34,450 nt of DNA from an uncultured Marvinbryantia sp. (GTDB lineage: Bacteria; Bacillota; Clostridia; Lachnospirales; Lachnospiraceae): positions 1-34,450 of the forward strand of contig CAKRVB010000029.1 in assembly GCA_934408725.1 (NCBI GenBank), in the 5' to 3' direction. How positions within the stretch are numbered: position 1 is the stretch's first letter; every line of letters begins with the position of its first letter. The position numbers and the translations under genes were made by a program. Shown here piece by piece: positions 22,692 through 31,606 of this stretch. Under the pieces are notes generated by a model. The model saw only the letters and a list, made by a program, of their open reading frames with translations, did not search any database and was not told the origin of the DNA.

Positions 22692-23321
22692 TTATTTTAA
22701 ACGGCCTAATACACTGTCAAAAATCTGATCTGCTTTTGCTGTATAGTCTTCCAGCATCTTGTCACATTTTGCATTCAGCTGAGCTGCCAGTTCTTTATCT
22801 GCCATAGACTTGGTATTAATATATACGTTCAGGCTGGCACCTTTTAATGCTGCTTTTGCAAACGCCACACCAACTCCTGCATCACTGATTGCAAGAGTAG
22901 ATCCTTTTGCTGCAAACTCAGCAATGATATCAATGGCCTCACAGCATTTCTCCATGATCTCCATTGGAACAGAGCAGGCATCTTTTAATACAATGGCCAT
23001 TACACGTGCTTTCTCCGCCTTTTCTTCTTCTGTCTCTCTTGGCATACCATATGCTTTGGAAAGAGGCTCGAATACTTCTGCATCTCTTTCGATCAGACGA
23101 AGAAAGTCTTTCTGAAGCTGATCACATTTGCCTTTCAGTTCCCACATTTCTTCTTCTACTTCAGCATATTTTTTCTTACCAACGGTTAAGCTTCCAACCA
23201 TATTTCCAAGGGCTGTTCCGATCGCTCCAACCAGGGCAGAAGCGCCGCCGCCACCTGGAACAGGTGCCTTTGATGCTAATACTTCCACAAATTCATTACA
23301 TGGTACTGTAGAAAATCCCAT
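22692..23321 (-). CDS. fchA: Methenyl-THF cyclohydrolase FchA (cyclodeaminase family)
   Basis: 209-aa helical enzyme of the formiminotransferase-cyclodeaminase family. In acetogens it converts 10-formyl-THF to 5,10-methenyl-THF in the methyl branch. The N-terminal PVPGGGGASALVGAIGTALGNMV is the hallmark glycine-rich loop and helix, followed by KKYAEVEEEM, RDAEVF and the paired C-terminal helices. The length is right for the stand-alone form. The ATG at 23321 has GGAGGATGAATT upstream. It sits between the DUF3786 gene (14-nt gap) and folD, downstream of the acs genes. That context favours the one-carbon role over histidine degradation, since no formiminotransferase is nearby. Confidence 0.92.
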   Translation of the reverse strand: MGFSTVPCNEFVEVLASKAPVPGGGGASALVGAIGTALGNMVGSLTVGKKKYAEVEEEMWELKGKCDQLQKDFLRLIERDAEVFEPLSKAYGMPRETEEEKAEKARVMAIVLKDACSVPMEIMEKCCEAIDIIAEFAAKGSTLAISDAGVGVAFAKAALKGASLNVYINTKSMADKELAAQLNAKCDKMLEDYTAKADQIFDSVLGRLK

Positions 23322-23335
23322 AATTCATCCTCCAT

Positions 23336-23977
23336 TTACTGCATTTTTTTTAATGTGGTAATACTTATATCTCCAACTACTGCCAGATCATAGGTTTCAA
23401 ATGACAGCGGGAAATTATCAGAAAATAAGATCTGAGATGACGGTGGAAATTCGTCATCACCTGCCCAGAGAATAAATCTTACAAAATGACCATTGATAAA
23501 TTCGATCTCATAAGAAACATCTCCGTATGTCAGTTTTTTTGCCCCAAGGCGTTCAAAAATATCTGCAAATTTTTCCAGTTTGAATCCAAATCCATAGGCA
23601 AGCCGCATCAGACATCTTCCCTGGAACTGCTGGAAATACAGATCACCGCTTGGAAGTTCCCGATAGGTCAGATACTTTCCGGTGGAAGCTGACTGAACCC
23701 CATTTAATAAATAGCGAATGGCAAATATCTTTGCATCCACAGCCTCTTCCATTATTGCATAAGTATCTTCTGTCTTATCCAGACATATCACATTACAATC
23801 CGGCCAGCTAATCTCGTATGTCTTCTGCAGCATACGCATTGTAAAACACTTGCGCTCACTGTCATAAGGAATGCCCGTTCGTGTAGATGCTTCCTCCGGA
23901 TCCAGTGCCTGAAACTGCTCCAGATACTGACCGAAAGGTACCTCTTCTATACTATTCTTTGCATAATCTAAATTCAT
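23336..23977 (-). CDS. DUF3786 protein of the Wood-Ljungdahl cluster
   Basis: 213-aa soluble protein that fits the DUF3786 family. Visible blocks are FTMRMLQKTYEISWPD (about 45-60), LLNGVQSASTGKYLTYRELPSGDLYFQQFQGRC in the centre with FGFKLEKFADIF, then SYEIEFINGHFVRFILWAGDDEFPPSSQILFSDNFPLSFETYDLAVVGD near the C-terminus. No membrane segment or signal peptide. Members of this family are often found next to corrinoid/Wood-Ljungdahl genes, but the biochemical role is not established as far as I know. It begins a unit with fchA and folD and has its own possible promoter, behind acsV. A helper for corrinoid or one-carbon metabolism is a reasonable guess and no more. Confidence 0.8.
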   Translation of the reverse strand: MNLDYAKNSIEEVPFGQYLEQFQALDPEEASTRTGIPYDSERKCFTMRMLQKTYEISWPDCNVICLDKTEDTYAIMEEAVDAKIFAIRYLLNGVQSASTGKYLTYRELPSGDLYFQQFQGRCLMRLAYGFGFKLEKFADIFERLGAKKLTYGDVSYEIEFINGHFVRFILWAGDDEFPPSSQILFSDNFPLSFETYDLAVVGDISITTLKKMQ

Positions 23978-24015
23978 CTTTTATCCTCATTCATACTTCT
24001 TTACTCTTTTTGTCT

Positions 24016-24045
24016 ATTCTATCACAAAACCGATAGATAAAGCAA
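24016..24045 (-). promoter_or_regulatory. possible promoter for DUF3786-fchA-folD
   Basis: TTGCTT (24040-24045) and TAGAAT (24016-24021) on the minus strand with an 18-nt spacer. The -35 starts where the hairpin 24045-24076 ends. Confidence 0.45.
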
Positions 24046-24076
24046 CAGGATGTCAGACATTTATCCGACATCCTGT
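24045..24076 (-). terminator. hairpin after acsV
   Basis: A 10-bp perfect stem (24045-24054 with 24067-24076), 12-nt loop. On the minus strand it is followed by TGCTTTATC rather than a clean T run, so it is a weak terminator at best. It may instead stabilise the acs mRNA 3' end. Confidence 0.5.
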
Positions 24077-24104
24077 GAAAAAAATTACAAACTATTCATA
24101 CAAA

Positions 24105-26027
24105 TCATACAATGCTTGGAAACAGGGCAGAATCTGTATGTGGCAGGAAACATGCCCCCACAAATTCATCCATATAAGCATTAATATTACTCAATTCAAT
24201 ATACGTCATATTCTGAGCAATCTCGTATACTTTCTGTTCAGATTCTGTAGAATACAGCATTGCATAAGCTCCCACCAGAGAAGAATTACCAATATATTCG
24301 TATAATTCCAGTGGTACATCCGGGAACATTCCGATACGAACAGCATTCTGCATATTAATACCGCTTCCGATACCGCCTGCTACGTACACATGCTCAATCA
24401 TAGACACATCAAAATCACAATAGGACAACATAGTACGAATAGCTGAGAAGATAGCACCCTTAGCACGAATGAAGCTGTCAATGTCTACTTCTGTGATCTC
24501 AACATCTTTGACAGAACCAGCTTCTTCCTGGAATGCAATCACATAAGAGCCCATACCATGTTCATCATGACGAACTCTCTTACCTTCTCGGATAAATTTA
24601 CCCTTCGGACTGATAATTTTACAGCGGAACAGTTCTGCAATGATATCAATAATACCAGAACCACAGATACCAACCGGCTTTGTGCCTGGATCACCAACTA
24701 CAGAATAAGCAGGCTCCATTGTCTCTTCATCAATCGTACAAGCTTCAATTGCTCCATCTGTTGCACGCATACCACAGCTGATATCTCCACCTTCAAAGGC
24801 AGGACCTGCGGAACATGCACAGCTGAACATAAAGTCTGAATTGCCGAAAACAATCTCTCCATTTGTACCAAGGTCAATAAACAGGGAAAATTCCGGTTTA
24901 TTCCATACCATGCTTACAAAAGTGCCGGCCGTGATATCACCGCCTACATAACTGCCGATATTCGGAGCTAAAATAATATGTGCATCTGGATTCACCTTGA
25001 TTCCTATATTATAGGCGTAGACAGAATTTGTCTTAAAGAAAGACGGTACAAACGGCTCCATACGTACCGGATCTGCAAATACACCTAATAGCAGATGATT
25101 CATGGTAGTGTTGGACGCAATACACAGACGATAGAGCTGAGAATGATCCAGATGTGCCTGTTTACACATAGTATCGATCAAAGGATTAATCGTCTCATCA
25201 ATCACTGCTTTCTGCAATTTTTCGCGTCCGCCAGGTTTGCCGGATTCAATGATACGGTTGATAACATCCGCACCATAACGAATCTGACCGTTTCCAGCTG
25301 ATCCTTTGGCAAGGATCTCTCCTGTCAGCATATCGATAATAATTGCAGAGACAGTCGTAGTACCTATATCTACAGCCATACCACCTACAATTACATTTTT
25401 TTCTTTTTCAAAAACATCATACACAAACAGGTCCTTTTCAGTCTCACGCAACACAACCTGAATATCAAAATGACTTTCCCGCAATACAAAGGCAAGTTTA
25501 TTCAAAGCTGTATAGGATATTCGAATAACATTTACTCCTGTTTCTGCACGAAGTGCACGGGTGAAACGTTCGTTATCCGGCATCGTATCATCCAGAGTCG
25601 GTTCACTCATTTTTAATGATACAATTTTCATATCATTCTTCAGTGTAATACCGGCTTCTGTAACCTGTTTCTTTAAATCGTCAAATATCTTTATCTCGTC
25701 CGGTGAACTTAAATCAGCCACTTTCATTCGGCTCTTATAGGCAGATGCGATATCCGGAACCATTATCTCTACATCTGCGCATATCTTACTACAGCAGGCC
25801 AACCTCCAACCACCTGCATACTCTTCATCTGTAATATGATGAGTTTTCTTCGAATTCAGTTCGCCGCCAAGAAGACGTACCTTGCATTTTCCGCAGGCTG
25901 CATTTCCGTTACATGGGGCATCGATAGCTACGTTTGTTTTTCTCGCTACCTCAAGAAGGTTTTCACCAAGAGCAGCGAAGACGATCACGTCTTCGCTGTT
26001 CTCAAACTTAAATGTAACCTTATACAT
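24105..26027 (-). CDS. acsV: Corrinoid activation/regeneration protein AcsV (RACo)
   Basis: 640-aa reductive activator that restores Co(II) to Co(I) in the corrinoid iron-sulfur protein, driven by ATP. The N-terminal [2Fe-2S] ferredoxin domain (1-95) has CNGNAACGKCKVRLLGGE (Cys39, 45, 48) and the last ligand in LACCSKIC (near 78-83). A linker domain follows, then the ASKHA-type ATPase region from about 215: GGMAVDIGTTTVSAIIID as phosphate loop, LFIDLGTNGEIVFGN, CSAGPAFEGG and VAGGIGSG. The size and order match RACo. It starts 3 nt after acsE, with the ribosome binding site GGAGATC in the end of acsE, so the two are coupled. It ends the acs unit. Confidence 0.95.
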   Translation of the reverse strand: MYKVTFKFENSEDVIVFAALGENLLEVARKTNVAIDAPCNGNAACGKCKVRLLGGELNSKKTHHITDEEYAGGWRLACCSKICADVEIMVPDIASAYKSRMKVADLSSPDEIKIFDDLKKQVTEAGITLKNDMKIVSLKMSEPTLDDTMPDNERFTRALRAETGVNVIRISYTALNKLAFVLRESHFDIQVVLRETEKDLFVYDVFEKEKNVIVGGMAVDIGTTTVSAIIIDMLTGEILAKGSAGNGQIRYGADVINRIIESGKPGGREKLQKAVIDETINPLIDTMCKQAHLDHSQLYRLCIASNTTMNHLLLGVFADPVRMEPFVPSFFKTNSVYAYNIGIKVNPDAHIILAPNIGSYVGGDITAGTFVSMVWNKPEFSLFIDLGTNGEIVFGNSDFMFSCACSAGPAFEGGDISCGMRATDGAIEACTIDEETMEPAYSVVGDPGTKPVGICGSGIIDIIAELFRCKIISPKGKFIREGKRVRHDEHGMGSYVIAFQEEAGSVKDVEITEVDIDSFIRAKGAIFSAIRTMLSYCDFDVSMIEHVYVAGGIGSGINMQNAVRIGMFPDVPLELYEYIGNSSLVGAYAMLYSTESEQKVYEIAQNMTYIELSNINAYMDEFVGACFLPHTDSALFPSIV

Positions 26028-26030
26028 TTA

Positions 26031-26816
26031 TTAGATCTCCAGATAAGAATCTGCGTACAGAGTGTTTCCTCTGAATACATCACAGGATTTGATGGTTTCC
26101 ATCAGTCTCAGGTCGTTAGGGTTAACGATTGCAGAAGTAAGTCCCTGCATCATAGCCATAGCTACCAGAGCAGAGTCCATGATTGGACGGATGGTCTTTG
26201 GCATACCATTACTGTTGTTTGACAGACCACCTGTAGAGTTCAGACCCATATCAGACAGCATCTTGATAAATTCAAGAATCTGCATCTGTTTGTCCTGCAT
26301 TCCCTTTACAACCAGGAATAATGGGTCAAACCACAGATCTTCAGCTTCCATACCATGTTCCATACCTCTTTCCAGAAGAGTCTGGCAGTATCCCATACGT
26401 TCATCATTGTCTTTTGCAATACCTTCAGCGTTGCAAAGAGCGATAACGATAGCATCGTTTGCAGCTGCCAGGTCAACGTATTCGATACGGCTTCCTGCAT
26501 CAGCAGAGTTAACGATTGGTTTTCCTTTGGAACGGTTGTATACAGAAATACCAGCTTCGATCGCTTTCTTATTTGCTGTATCCAGTGCCAGAGGAACATT
26601 GTCGAAATTGCTCTGAAGTAACTGAACTGCCCATTTCATCAGATCTTCTCCATCGCTTTCAGCAGGTCCGATGTTTACATCCAGATAAACTGCTCCAGCG
26701 TCCAGCTGCTGTTTTGCTCTCTTCAGGATCGGTTCTTCATCTCTTTCTGTGAAAGCTTTATTTACTGCTGGTGCTGTAGTAGAAAGTCTTTCTCCGATTG
26801 TAATAAATTTTGCCAT
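26031..26816 (-). CDS. acsE: Methyl-THF:corrinoid iron-sulfur protein methyltransferase AcsE
   Basis: 261-aa TIM-barrel enzyme that moves the methyl group of 5-methyl-THF to Co(I) of AcsCD, joining the methyl and carbonyl branches. Pterin-binding family blocks are FITIGERLSTTAPAVNKAF at the N-terminus, AVYLDVNIGPAESDG, PLALDTANKKAIEAGI, PIVNSADAGSRIEYVDLA, VIALCNAEGIAKDNDERM and the C-terminal STGGLSNNSNGMP. The ATG at 26816 has AAGGAGG 9 nt upstream. It lies 69 nt after acsC and 3 nt before acsV. Other methyltransferases (MtrH, MetH) share the fold, but context fixes AcsE. Confidence 0.96.
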   Translation of the reverse strand: MAKFITIGERLSTTAPAVNKAFTERDEEPILKRAKQQLDAGAVYLDVNIGPAESDGEDLMKWAVQLLQSNFDNVPLALDTANKKAIEAGISVYNRSKGKPIVNSADAGSRIEYVDLAAANDAIVIALCNAEGIAKDNDERMGYCQTLLERGMEHGMEAEDLWFDPLFLVVKGMQDKQMQILEFIKMLSDMGLNSTGGLSNNSNGMPKTIRPIMDSALVAMAMMQGLTSAIVNPNDLRLMETIKSCDVFRGNTLYADSYLEI

Positions 26817-26885
26817 TTTTGTAGCCTCCTTATAGTTTAATTTTTATAACTATTTCATTGATTACTGCACAAATGTCAAATACTC

Positions 26886-28244
26886 TTAAGCTTCTCCGTT
26901 TGCCTGCATATCTTTCAGGAATTTAACCAGTTCTACTGCTTCTCTTGGAGCGATGATAACTTCCCATCCTGGCAGTTTTGCTTCGATTTCACCCTTCAGA
27001 ACTGCAACCTTACCTGGGATGATCAGCTTACGGTTCTTAATCTTGCCTTCGATATCAGCTTCTTTCCAGAATTTTTCGATAGAAGAAGAAGAAAGTTTTC
27101 CAGCTGCCCATGCAGTCAGTACAGAAAGTCCGCCTGCATCACTGATGATCAGGTTTACAGGTACTCCTGAACGTTCCAGTTCTCCGGATACCAGGAAGTA
27201 TGTAAGAGCGAAGTCAACAGTTGTCAGACAAATAGAGTTCTCATCTGCACCGTTCAGAGCGTAGATACCTGGTTCTACACGCATTGGCTTCTGAGGGTCA
27301 GTGAAGATATTCTGACGCAGACCATACAGAGGAAGTGCTTCAGAATAAGTAATTTCCTGCATAACAACGATAGAACCGTATTTGATTGTAAAGATAGCAG
27401 CCAGAGCAGCCTGCAGATGCAGATCATCTTTTGCTACTTTTACAAGGTTTACGATAGATGGGTAACCACATGTTCTGTCGCCATCTTTGATTGCAGCTTT
27501 ACGAAGTTGTACAGTATTTGCAAATGTTTCTTTTACAGTAGCGCCTGTGGTATCAATTACCAGGTTCTTGTTTCCAAGTCCTTCCAGTGCTTTTACTGTA
27601 TCATAGATTTCGTTCATATCAGCTCCGCTGACACCAAGAACAACACCTGCTTCTGTAGCAACTGCGTTCATATCAGCGTAGTTGGCTGGTGTAGCACCAT
27701 TCAGAACTGGTTTGCTGTCTTTACATACAGCCAGAGCAGCTTTTGCTACTTCTACATCTGTACATCCCAGTACCAGAGTTCTGCCAAGTGCAGCAGCTTT
27801 CTTTACAAGTTCTACATAATCATAAGAACCTTCTGCAGAGTAATTTACATAAATCAGTTCTGCATACATTCTCTCACCGATACGGTCATAATCAACCTTC
27901 GGAACTTCTGCAAGTTTTGCTTCAATGGTAGCTTCATCCATGCAGTTGCAAAGAGAATCTGCATATCTTGTTTTGTTAACGAATGTTTTTTCATGACGTT
28001 CCATAACGGTTTCTCCACCGAGAACCATTTCTTCTGCGCCAGTACCGATTTTGATGCTCTTCATTGGAGGTGCTGTAGCTTCAGATAACTGAGCCTTTGC
28101 ATCTTCTGAGAAGTAAGGGCATGCGCTGATATCAGCAGCACCCTGAGCAACCTTCATACAGAAAGCCATACATGTCGGGCTTCCACATTCTTTACAGTTT
28201 TTCTTTGGTGATAATTTAAAAATATCAAGACCTTTTAATGCCAT
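26886..28244 (-). CDS. acsC: Corrinoid iron-sulfur protein large subunit AcsC
   Basis: 452-aa large (gamma) subunit of the CFeSP heterodimer that carries the methyl group on a corrinoid cobalt. The N-terminal [4Fe-4S] domain has Cys17, Cys20, Cys25 and Cys42 (KNCKECGSPTC, then ISACPYF), which holds the low-potential cluster that re-reduces cobalt. A TIM barrel fills the middle (about 95-320), and the C-terminal Rossmann-like cobalamin domain (about 330-450) has LIISDAGGLSVLTAWAAGKL and KLIIPGKVAVLKGEIE. The AAGGAGG site is strong. It lies 26 nt after acsD; the partner subunit is made next to it. Confidence 0.96.
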   Translation of the reverse strand: MALKGLDIFKLSPKKNCKECGSPTCMAFCMKVAQGAADISACPYFSEDAKAQLSEATAPPMKSIKIGTGAEEMVLGGETVMERHEKTFVNKTRYADSLCNCMDEATIEAKLAEVPKVDYDRIGERMYAELIYVNYSAEGSYDYVELVKKAAALGRTLVLGCTDVEVAKAALAVCKDSKPVLNGATPANYADMNAVATEAGVVLGVSGADMNEIYDTVKALEGLGNKNLVIDTTGATVKETFANTVQLRKAAIKDGDRTCGYPSIVNLVKVAKDDLHLQAALAAIFTIKYGSIVVMQEITYSEALPLYGLRQNIFTDPQKPMRVEPGIYALNGADENSICLTTVDFALTYFLVSGELERSGVPVNLIISDAGGLSVLTAWAAGKLSSSSIEKFWKEADIEGKIKNRKLIIPGKVAVLKGEIEAKLPGWEVIIAPREAVELVKFLKDMQANGEA

Positions 28245-28270
28245 TGTCTTTTATCCTCCTTAAACAGTGA

Positions 28271-29212
28271 TTAAACTAATTCTTTGATCAGTTTGGAAAC
28301 AGTTGCTACGGATACAGGATGTTTTAAGATTACGGCATCAGAACCACAAGCTAAATCTGCTGCTGCAGTTTCAACTTCCATATCGATACCACGTCTTTCC
28401 TGATCTCCCCATTCTGGTGTATCTGCTTCTGCCTGTGTTGCTTCTTTTGTAGACCATGTCTCAGATGCAACTGGAGTAATGATAGGCATCTGAAGCTGTG
28501 CATCGTTCTGAGACAGAGCTGCAGATTTGATACGCTGCATGGTGGATGCAACATATTCATATCCGTATCCGGCTGCTGCTGTACCTACATTCATAACAAC
28601 AGATTCCGGTTTTACACCTAACTGACTTAATAATACGTTTAACTGTTTTGCAAGGTTGATATCAACAGATGATTCTGCACCAACTACCTGACTGTACGCA
28701 AGGCCTGCTGCTGCACCAACTGTTTTGTAGTTTTCTTCTTTTGCTGCAAGGATCAGAGCATTTTTACCCTGAACTGCTTCTGCTGCTTTACCAAGAAGTT
28801 CTGCATCTCTTTCTGCATTCTTGCTTCCGGAAATAACAAGTGGAAGATCCACTGCTTCTGCAACTTCTTTTACAAGACCGATCAGTTCTTCTGTGGATTT
28901 GTTTGCACCATTAGGATCTCCACCTTCCAGACGGAAGCTTAAGAAATCAACACCTTCAAAAGAAGCTGCTTTTTTAGCGATTTCTGCAATTGTTGAACAT
29001 CCTTCATAATACTTCTGAATGCATTCTGGCTCATGTTCCATACCAAAGTCTGTAATTTCAATACCTACTTTTGGAGCATTTGCAAATGGAGCATCGAAGC
29101 TCTGTAATGGAAGTGCATTTTCGCCACCAAGTGTGATCGCTTTGTCACCTGTTCCGATTGTAACAGTTTTAATGCTGGCATTAAATTTTCCTGATTTTGC
29201 TGTGAACGGCAT
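28271..29212 (-). CDS. acsD: Corrinoid iron-sulfur protein small subunit AcsD
   Basis: 313-aa small (delta) subunit of CFeSP, a TIM barrel that caps the corrinoid of AcsC. Blocks are KTVTIGTGDKAITLGGENALPLQSFD at the N-terminus, PKVGIEITDFGMEH, FLSFRLEGGDPNGANKSTEE, LPLVISGSKNAERDAELL and the PIITPVASETWSTKEA-TQAE-TPEWGDQERRGIDMEV segment near 245-280, all typical. The ribosome binding site CTGAAGGAGG is strong and complementary over 9 nt to the anti-SD-like segment of the riboswitch RNA. It is separated from acsB by 235 nt with its own promoter and a leader hairpin. Confidence 0.95.
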   Translation of the reverse strand: MPFTAKSGKFNASIKTVTIGTGDKAITLGGENALPLQSFDAPFANAPKVGIEITDFGMEHEPECIQKYYEGCSTIAEIAKKAASFEGVDFLSFRLEGGDPNGANKSTEELIGLVKEVAEAVDLPLVISGSKNAERDAELLGKAAEAVQGKNALILAAKEENYKTVGAAAGLAYSQVVGAESSVDINLAKQLNVLLSQLGVKPESVVMNVGTAAAGYGYEYVASTMQRIKSAALSQNDAQLQMPIITPVASETWSTKEATQAEADTPEWGDQERRGIDMEVETAAADLACGSDAVILKHPVSVATVSKLIKELV

Positions 29213-29243
29213 TTTTCAATTTCCTCCTTCAGTTTTCAACCGC

Positions 29244-29284
29244 CACAAACTGACCGCATATTGTTCTTATGCAGTCAGTTTGTG
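29244..29284 (-). promoter_or_regulatory. stable leader hairpin before acsD
   Basis: 11 perfect pairs (29244-29254 with 29274-29284), one mismatch, then 5 more pairs (29256-29260 with 29268-29272) and a 7-nt loop. No T run follows on the minus strand, so it is not a terminator. It lies in the leader, ending about 15 nt before the acsD ribosome binding site, where it could protect the 5' end or mark a processing point. Confidence 0.8.
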
Positions 29285-29309
29285 TCTATTTTAACAATAA
29301 TTCTTCCTT

Positions 29310-29338
29310 ATTATATACATATTTTCCCAGAAAATCAA
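29310..29338 (-). promoter_or_regulatory. internal promoter for acsD-acsC-acsE-acsV
   Basis: TTGATT (29333-29338) and a perfect TATAAT (29310-29315) on the minus strand, 17-nt spacer. It follows the acsB stop by about 110 nt. It would let the corrinoid protein genes be expressed apart from acsA-cooC-acsB. Confidence 0.72.
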
Positions 29339-29447
29339 GCATTTGTGCTACTTGCATTTCGATTTATGATTTTTGTATAAGAATCAAATGCAATTTGCAT
29401 CCTTTTCCGCAATATATGCCTGTTTTCCTTTGTGGAAAATATAGAAA

Positions 29448-31589
29448 TTACATCATTGGTTCCATGGTAAGAGCCGGATGTCCCTTTTCTTCCAGGAATG
29501 CCAGTAATGTTTCAGGATCTTCTGCAACTGTTTCATCACCGATCATATCTGTGAAGTTTTCAATTCCATAAAGTTCCTTAGCAGTTTCATTTAATCTTTC
29601 TGCTACTGTTTCTTTCAGTTCTTTTGGCATCCATACGATTCTTGCCACACCGCCTTCTGCCTTCATGAACTTCTTGGAAGCGATGAAGTGTTTACCATGA
29701 CCCATGAAACCAGGTGTCTGAACACCACCACCTGTCATAGATGCCAGTTCAGAGAATGTCATACCGATTGGTGTCATACCAGCGTATTCACGGTTAGCGA
29801 TACATACACCGTTGGAAAGTGGTTCAATACCACAGATACATTCGAAGCATCCACAGGATGTCATAGGTTTTTCAATGATGGAGTACAGTGATACGTCTTC
29901 CAGAGCACCCTGGGAGAACTTACGAACTGCTTCGTTAACATCTTCGTATTCACCGATTCTTTCATCGATTACTTTTTCTTTTGTGATGATCTGGCATGGT
30001 CCCTGAGGATCCAGCTCGTTTGTTGCTTTTGCATCCAGCCATGAAACAGCACCGCACAGACCCAGACGTTCCGGAGTAACAACACATACGTGACTTGGTG
30101 AGAATGCCTGGCACATGATACAGCTGTAATATACGTCTACAGATTCATCTGTCATGGATGTAAGACGTTCATCACGTTTGTCAAATGCAGGAATTGCAAG
30201 GTTGTGACGAAGTTCTGTACATTTTTCAGCGTCTGTGTATACCTTAACCTGGCATTTATCTACTACTGCAGCGAATTCATTCTTAACCTTTGCGTAAAGA
30301 ACTTCACCGATGTGTTTTGCTCTGAATCCAGCATTGAAAGTATCTTTGCTGATACGGATACGGATCATATCACGCTGACCTGTATGCATCATACCTTCTA
30401 CGCAGTTCAGGTAAGAGTGGAATTTACGTTCGAATACGGATTCGAAGTCTGCCTGCATGCTCTTTCCTGCTACTTCAACTACATAACCGATGGAATGTTT
30501 GCTTCCAACTTCAAATTCATCGATATCCGGTCCAATGACTTCGATCTTGTGGTCTTCGATCTCAGATGCTTCTTTGGTCTGAACAAGTTCGAAACAGTCA
30601 ACACGGGAACCATCGAATTCAACCTGCATATCACCACGACGGATAATTTCACCTTCAAATGCAGAAGCGAATGCTACAGGGATGTCAATGTTTGTAATCT
30701 TGATCTTGATATCTCTGGCTTCCAGAGAAGTTGCATTGAATTTGCTGATATCTTCCTGAACGATCAGGCTCTTCGGTACACGGCCGTTTACAGCATCTAC
30801 GGTAGGCTGGTCGTTTGTGATTACAGGGAATCCAAGAGCGATAGCGCCTGCACCACATGCTACGATAACTTCGTTCAGAGGAGCGAATGCATTTACGAAT
30901 GCAGGTACACGTTCCATTGTGTATTTCATCAGTCCTGCAGCATCTCCTGGCTGAATGTTACCGAAGATCAGAGCTGCTCTGACTGCTACAGATACAACAT
31001 GGATTACAGATGTAACGTCTTTTCCAAGAGGGATGACACGTACGTTAGCGCCTGTCTTGTATCCAAGTTCTTCACACTGGTCGATGATTCCGCCAACCAG
31101 AGTTACCAGAATACCCTGTGCCTGGTAAGATTTTACAAGGTCAACACCTTCCTGAGCTGTTGGAGCTGCGCCAAGGATAACAGCAACACCTGGGATATCT
31201 CCAGTTACAAGAGGTACACCAAGTTCACGGATAATGGCATCACCAAGATGGCCGTAGCAAGGTGCTTCGTATGGAGTTGCTCCATCCATATATTTCAGAG
31301 TTTCGATAAATTCTGCACAGAGAGCAGTAGCAACACCTGACATAAATACGTCATTCAGTCTTTTTTCTCTTGTCATCAGTGTCTTTACAACACCAAGAGC
31401 AGCTTTCATTTCTCCAAGATTTCCAACCTTTGTACCTGTTACAGCATAGTAGCATGGAAGGCTGTATGCAGTATCAGGAAGCGCAACGGCTTTATCAGCA
31501 CCGTTTGCTGCAATCGCATCATCGATTGCTTTTTCTGTCATTCCAAAGACAGCGTCATTTCCAGCAAATACAACATCAAATAATGTCAT
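29448..31589 (-). CDS. acsB: CO-methylating acetyl-CoA synthase AcsB
   Basis: 713-aa alpha subunit that builds acetyl-CoA from CO, the CFeSP methyl group and CoA at the Ni-Ni-[4Fe-4S] A-cluster. All six ligands are in place: Cys490, Cys493, Cys502 and Cys512 for the cubane, and Cys493, Cys579 and Cys581 around the nickels (the Cys-Gly-Cys motif in TSCGCFE). The spacings (3, 9, 10, 67, 2) equal those of Moorella thermoacetica AcsB (Cys506 to Cys597). The N-terminal domain (to about 300) forms the CODH contact and CO tunnel in the family. The C-terminus EEKGHPALTMEPMM is typical. Length is about 15 aa shorter than in Moorella, at the N-terminus. ATG at 31589 with AGGAGG. cooC ends 17 nt upstream. 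Confidence 0.98.
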   Translation of the reverse strand: MTLFDVVFAGNDAVFGMTEKAIDDAIAANGADKAVALPDTAYSLPCYYAVTGTKVGNLGEMKAALGVVKTLMTREKRLNDVFMSGVATALCAEFIETLKYMDGATPYEAPCYGHLGDAIIRELGVPLVTGDIPGVAVILGAAPTAQEGVDLVKSYQAQGILVTLVGGIIDQCEELGYKTGANVRVIPLGKDVTSVIHVVSVAVRAALIFGNIQPGDAAGLMKYTMERVPAFVNAFAPLNEVIVACGAGAIALGFPVITNDQPTVDAVNGRVPKSLIVQEDISKFNATSLEARDIKIKITNIDIPVAFASAFEGEIIRRGDMQVEFDGSRVDCFELVQTKEASEIEDHKIEVIGPDIDEFEVGSKHSIGYVVEVAGKSMQADFESVFERKFHSYLNCVEGMMHTGQRDMIRIRISKDTFNAGFRAKHIGEVLYAKVKNEFAAVVDKCQVKVYTDAEKCTELRHNLAIPAFDKRDERLTSMTDESVDVYYSCIMCQAFSPSHVCVVTPERLGLCGAVSWLDAKATNELDPQGPCQIITKEKVIDERIGEYEDVNEAVRKFSQGALEDVSLYSIIEKPMTSCGCFECICGIEPLSNGVCIANREYAGMTPIGMTFSELASMTGGGVQTPGFMGHGKHFIASKKFMKAEGGVARIVWMPKELKETVAERLNETAKELYGIENFTDMIGDETVAEDPETLLAFLEEKGHPALTMEPMM

Positions 31590-31606
31590 TATTTTATCCT
31601 CCTAAA

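Noticed and set aside
30204..31340. 378-codon plus-strand ORF opposite acsB, rich in Cys, Phe and Tyr
   Set aside because: It is the complement of a clear acsB with all A-cluster ligands. Composition is typical of an antisense shadow, and it has no ribosome binding site or family resemblance.
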